Part shown: positions 61,104 through 64,000 of the stretch, in pieces
How the letters are laid out: the number at the start of each line of letters is the position of its first letter
Numbering within the stretch: the stretch's first letter is position 1
Notes under the pieces: model-generated
What the model saw: only the letters and a program-made list of their open reading frames with translations
What the model was told of the DNA's origin: nothing
The model's database searches: none
From: an uncultured Aquimarina sp.
GTDB taxonomy: Bacteria; Bacteroidota; Bacteroidia; Flavobacteriales; Flavobacteriaceae
Length of the DNA: 64,000 nt
Direction: 5' to 3'
NCBI RefSeq assembly: GCF_947492405.1
Contig: NZ_CANLMP010000008.1
Span: 124,001-188,000, forward strand
Program-made: the position numbers and the translations under genes

Positions 61104-62438
61104 TTATTGCAGAGGTTTAGGACTCCACTTAAGGAAATTAGGTTTAATCACTAATTGAACCCATCCCCAGTTTTGTAATCCACTTGGATTAGGTTGATTT
61201 TTTAGAAACTCCATTCCCTCTCCAGCAAACATTTGTGAATATCCAACTTTTACGGATGCATAGGGTAGTAATTTTTGTGTAAATACAATATCTACTTCCG
61301 TTCCAAGGTATTTGTCTGCCTCTGATCCATCCGTATCATCTATAAGAGTAGCTGCTGATGAGAAATAATGTCCTTTGATAAGAAGACTTGAGGATTTTCC
61401 AAATTTAAAATTTGCTTTGGCATATATATCAGTTAAACCCACAGAGTTTGCATGGTTTCCAACATAAAAGTAATCCATATATCCATTAAACTTATGATTG
61501 GTACCATAAAGAGGAAAGAAAGAATAGTTTTTTCCATCCGTTTCGTTTTGATCTGTACCACTTTGGATTTCAAAACCACCTCCAATACCAACAGTACCAA
61601 TTTTCCCATTGGCTTCTAGTCCAACTAAATATGCAGAAAGATCAGTAGATGGACTTGCAGGATCAGTGGTATCAGGGCCTTCTCCTGCTTGTAAATATGC
61701 ATTTAAAGCAAGACCTACTCCTCCTAGTTTAAATTTAGAATGTGTACCAAATGTATGGGTATGATAGAATCCATCTGTAGGAGTACCATTTATTACATTC
61801 TGAAATGTGTTATTTAATGCTAAAAAACTGAGCGTCGCTTTTTCTGAAGCTTTCCAGGTTAAGTGTGCATACTCCATGGCTTTATAGCTAAAAAAACCAG
61901 TAACATTATATATTGTTCCTGTTTGATTACCTGGAAGTGCATCTAGATCATTCTGACTAAATGCAAAACCAAGATCTAATTTGATCTTTTCGTTTCCATA
62001 TCTTATTAAAGCTAAGTCATGAAAACGACCTTGTAATGCCCAATCTAAACCACCTAAGATTCTCTGATCATCGTATGATATCATTTGTCGACCTACTTTA
62101 GTGGACCAACCTTTTCCGAATGCCAAGGATGCCCAGGCTTCTGCAACTTGTAAATTATTATTAGCATCATTATCCAGAATCTGTCTGGTATCTCCCCATA
62201 CTCTTACATCCTGAATACTAAAATGAGCTTTGAATTTTTCGGAAGTGTACCCAAATTTTAGCCTGGCTCTCTGTTGCACAAAAGCAGCAGGATCCGCTCC
62301 TTGAGGAACCAGATTATTGAATCCATGACGATATTCAAATCGATCTCTAAAATCTAAATCAATACTTAATTCCTGAGCTTTCCCCTTAGATACTAATACT
62401 AGTAAAAATAGTATAGTATAATGTAACTTGTTTTTCAT
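61104..62438 (-). CDS. Alginate-export-type outer-membrane porin
   Basis: A 444-residue beta-barrel protein with a signal peptide cut near KGKAQ. The pattern of alternating aromatic strands (LSIDLDFRDRFEYRHG at the start, KFKAHFSIQDVRVWGD, WSTKVGRQMISYDDQRILGG, SLAFGK) matches the Alginate_exp porin family of Bacteroidota. GGLDWALQGRFHDLALIRY is a strong hallmark. In this position it may admit nitrate or nitrite, but selectivity cannot be read from sequence. It is transcribed with its own terminator and divergently from the NarL-type regulator. Confidence 0.85.
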   Translation of the reverse strand: MKNKLHYTILFLLVLVSKGKAQELSIDLDFRDRFEYRHGFNNLVPQGADPAAFVQQRARLKFGYTSEKFKAHFSIQDVRVWGDTRQILDNDANNNLQVAEAWASLAFGKGWSTKVGRQMISYDDQRILGGLDWALQGRFHDLALIRYGNEKIKLDLGFAFSQNDLDALPGNQTGTIYNVTGFFSYKAMEYAHLTWKASEKATLSFLALNNTFQNVINGTPTDGFYHTHTFGTHSKFKLGGVGLALNAYLQAGEGPDTTDPASPSTDLSAYLVGLEANGKIGTVGIGGGFEIQSGTDQNETDGKNYSFFPLYGTNHKFNGYMDYFYVGNHANSVGLTDIYAKANFKFGKSSSLLIKGHYFSSAATLIDDTDGSEADKYLGTEVDIVFTQKLLPYASVKVGYSQMFAGEGMEFLKNQPNPSGLQNWGWVQLVIKPNFLKWSPKPLQ

Positions 62439-62637
62439 TTCTTAAGTTTTTCGTTTGTTGTGCGAGCGTGCTACTCACACTATTGCTATGTTCTTTTCAA
62501 TTAATTCTATTAGCTGATACATTAATTGAATGACAAATCTAAGTATTAATACTTATTTTTAATGTTTTTATTAGATAAAAATACTTAGTTATAATTTTAG
62601 GATTATTAATTTTGTAGAGCTATTTTTGAATTATTCA

Positions 62638-62645
62638 TATATTTG
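62638..62645 (+). promoter_or_regulatory. Possible -7 box upstream of the NarL-type regulator gene
   Basis: tatatttg fits TAnnTTTG, with TTG at 62612-62614 upstream at a rather long spacing. It would give a leader of about 45 bases. Confidence 0.35.
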
Positions 62646-62696
62646 ATGGATTAACAACTTTGGCGGAAAGATCAGTTTAATTAGGTATTAGAAAAT

Positions 62697-63380
62697 ATGG
62701 TTAGTATTGTATTGGTAGATGATCATTTTTTGGTAAGAGATGGTATCCGTTCGCTTTTGGAAGATGAAAATCAATATGAGGTGATTGGGGAAGCATCCGA
62801 TGGGCGAGAAGCCATAGATTTAGTTCAGTCTTTACAACCGGATATTGTAATATGTGATATAAGAATGCCTGAAATGTCAGGTATTGAGACAGTAGAACAA
62901 CTTACAGCTTTGTCGGTATCATCTAAAACTATTATGTTGTCGATGCACGATTCTGATGAATATATCTTACAATCTATAAATGCTGGAGCTGATGGATACT
63001 TATTGAAGGATGCAGGAAAAGAAGAATTTCTTAAAGCATTGTCGACTGTAAGTAAAGGAAATAAGTACTTTAGTGGAGATGTATCTTCAATATTGGTTAA
63101 GAATTTACTTAAGGGCGTAGAGAACGAGAATGAAGAAGAAGTAGTTCAGTTAACCAAAGAGAGCATAAACGTAAATAATAATCCGTTCGATCTTACAAAA
63201 AGAGAAAATCAAATACTCAAGTTGGCTGTTTCAGGTATGACTAATAAAGATATTGCAGTAGAACTGGATATAAGTAAAAGAACTACAGAAGTACATCGTT
63301 TTAATTTGATGAAAAAAATGGGTGTCAAAAATGTACTGGAACTAAGTAATAAGGCCAGAAAATACAATATGATTTCCTGA
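62697..63380 (+). CDS. NarL/LuxR-type response regulator
   Basis: A 227-residue regulator. The receiver domain (1-120) has SIVLVDDHFLVRDGIRSLL, the phospho-acceptor Asp in IVICDIRMPEMSG and the Lys in YLLKDAGKEE. A linker of about 40 residues with an acidic stretch follows. The C-terminal LuxR-type helix-turn-helix reads LTKRENQILKLAVSGMTNKDIAVEL with SKRTTEVHRFNLMKKMG. It is divergent from the porin gene and lies close to the NarX-like kinase operon. It is the likely output of that kinase and probably controls nirBD and the porin. Confidence 0.93.
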   Translation: MVSIVLVDDHFLVRDGIRSLLEDENQYEVIGEASDGREAIDLVQSLQPDIVICDIRMPEMSGIETVEQLTALSVSSKTIMLSMHDSDEYILQSINAGADGYLLKDAGKEEFLKALSTVSKGNKYFSGDVSSILVKNLLKGVENENEEEVVQLTKESINVNNNPFDLTKRENQILKLAVSGMTNKDIAVELDISKRTTEVHRFNLMKKMGVKNVLELSNKARKYNMIS

Positions 63381-63399
63381 CCCTTTGTTTTTTTCGTAT

Positions 63400-64000
63400 T
63401 TAATCATTAGAAATACTTTCGTACAAACCGGTAATTTTATTGAATGATTTGGTTAGCTGATTAGTAGTTGAAAATATTTCTTGTAATTGAAATTCCCCAT
63501 TGAATAAGCCTTTTGGATTTGTTTGGAATTTCTCCCATATCCCCATAATGGACCCTAGCTCTTCTTCGATTTCAGTAGTGTTATAACTACTAATTAGTAG
63601 GTTTCCTATTACAGTGTCAAATTCAGTATATACGCTAGTAAGTACTTTTCTGTATTCCGCACTCTCCTGGGTAAACATTGTAGAAGCTGTGTAATATAAA
63701 CACAATCTTTGAGAGAGCATTCTTTGTTTTCCTGACACATTTATTGTGTTTACCAATTCTTTATTTTTGTTTTGGAAAAATTGATTGTTATAACTAAAGT
63801 TATTTTCAATACTGACAACGACATCATTACATGCTTTTAATAATGATGTATTCATTTTCATTATTCTTATACAATTTTGGGGGTTAGGCGTACTTGTAAC
63901 AACTTCCTTGAAAACTCCCCATAATTGCTCTACCTTTTTTATAGATAACTTAACTGAAGAGCTTGATGCATTTTTCGTCAATATTTGTAACTGTTTTTCA
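63400..64000 (-). CDS. NarX/PilJ-type nitrate-sensing domain protein (partial, 5' end outside the window)
   Basis: The frame is open through the window edge; the apparent TTG at 63981 is probably internal, because in-frame codons continue upstream (reading EKQLQI before it). The visible 200 residues are helical with no membrane segment. They contain INVSGKQRMLSQRLCLYY, the same P-box-like motif as the NarX-like kinase, followed by helices rich in Thr/Ser. It lacks kinase motifs in the part seen. It is therefore a stand-alone sensor or the C-terminal part of a longer one, probably binding nitrate or nitrite, and is convergent with the NarL-type regulator. Confidence 0.72.
   Translation of the reverse strand, partial: EKQLQILTKNASSSSVKLSIKKVEQLWGVFKEVVTSTPNPQNCIRIMKMNTSLLKACNDVVVSIENNFSYNNQFFQNKNKELVNTINVSGKQRMLSQRLCLYYTASTMFTQESAEYRKVLTSVYTEFDTVIGNLLISSYNTTEIEEELGSIMGIWEKFQTNPKGLFNGEFQLQEIFSTTNQLTKSFNKITGLYESISND

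Overview
The window looks like chromosome from a marine member of the Flavobacteriaceae (Bacteroidota); an Aquimarina-like genus is a guess. The pointers are the AT-rich DNA, SusC/SusD/SusE outer-membrane proteins, type IX secretion (T9SS) C-terminal sorting domains, many Cys-anchored lipoproteins, and TAnnTTTG-type -7 boxes. I saw no tRNA, rRNA, CRISPR array, transposase or phage gene.

Layout. 1-4.7 kb: a secreted hypothetical protein, then on the minus strand a DJ-1/PfpI-like lipoprotein, a serine-hydrolase homologue that appears to have lost its catalytic residues, and a membrane AraC-type regulator. 4.8-11.7 kb: housekeeping genes (FMN reductase, pabB, tilS, a DsbD-type thiol:disulfide transporter, a Crp/Fnr regulator) ending in a 62-bp perfect palindrome. 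11.8-18.2 kb: three lipoproteins (lamin-tail/spondin-like protein, CocE/NonD hydrolase, DUF885 peptidase). 18.4-20.4 kb: a TPR-sensor histidine kinase without a nearby regulator.

20.4-30.6 kb is the most interesting part. It reads as a ribosomal-peptide export and modification locus. A C39-peptidase ABC transporter and an HlyD adaptor lie on the minus strand. Divergent from them is a 64-residue precursor with a double-glycine leader and a six-cysteine core. After a perfect hairpin come a TlpA-like lipoprotein, a VKOR-thioredoxin disulfide-forming protein, a DUF6734 glycosyltransferase-like protein and a hexapeptide-repeat acyltransferase. Both the VKOR protein and the acyltransferase begin with a C39-like domain lacking the catalytic Cys and sharing a SHPD(Y/F)PS motif at the same offset. 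I propose that these domains recognise the leader and bring disulfide formation and acylation to the peptide before export.

30.7-48.6 kb is a complete starch/maltodextrin utilisation locus. SusC-SusD-SusE and a secreted T9SS amylase run on the minus strand. A LacI regulator, an SLC45-type sugar transporter, beta-phosphoglucomutase, a GH65 maltose phosphorylase and two GH13 enzymes run on the plus strand. Polymer is bound and cut outside, oligomers enter through SusCD, periplasmic GH13 enzymes trim them, maltose is imported and phosphorolysed, and beta-glucose-1-phosphate feeds glycolysis. pfkA and gapA follow at 52.1-54.2 kb, and a LacI-like operator occurs both at the sus/lacI junction and upstream of pfkA. 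Between them is a 1063-residue T9SS surface protein with five 333-bp tandem repeats.

55.6-64 kb is a nitrite-assimilation/nitrate-sensing island: nirB and nirD, a DUF4202 protein, a NarX-like histidine kinase, an alginate-export-type porin, a NarL-type regulator, and, running off the right edge, a second protein with a NarX/PilJ-type sensor motif.
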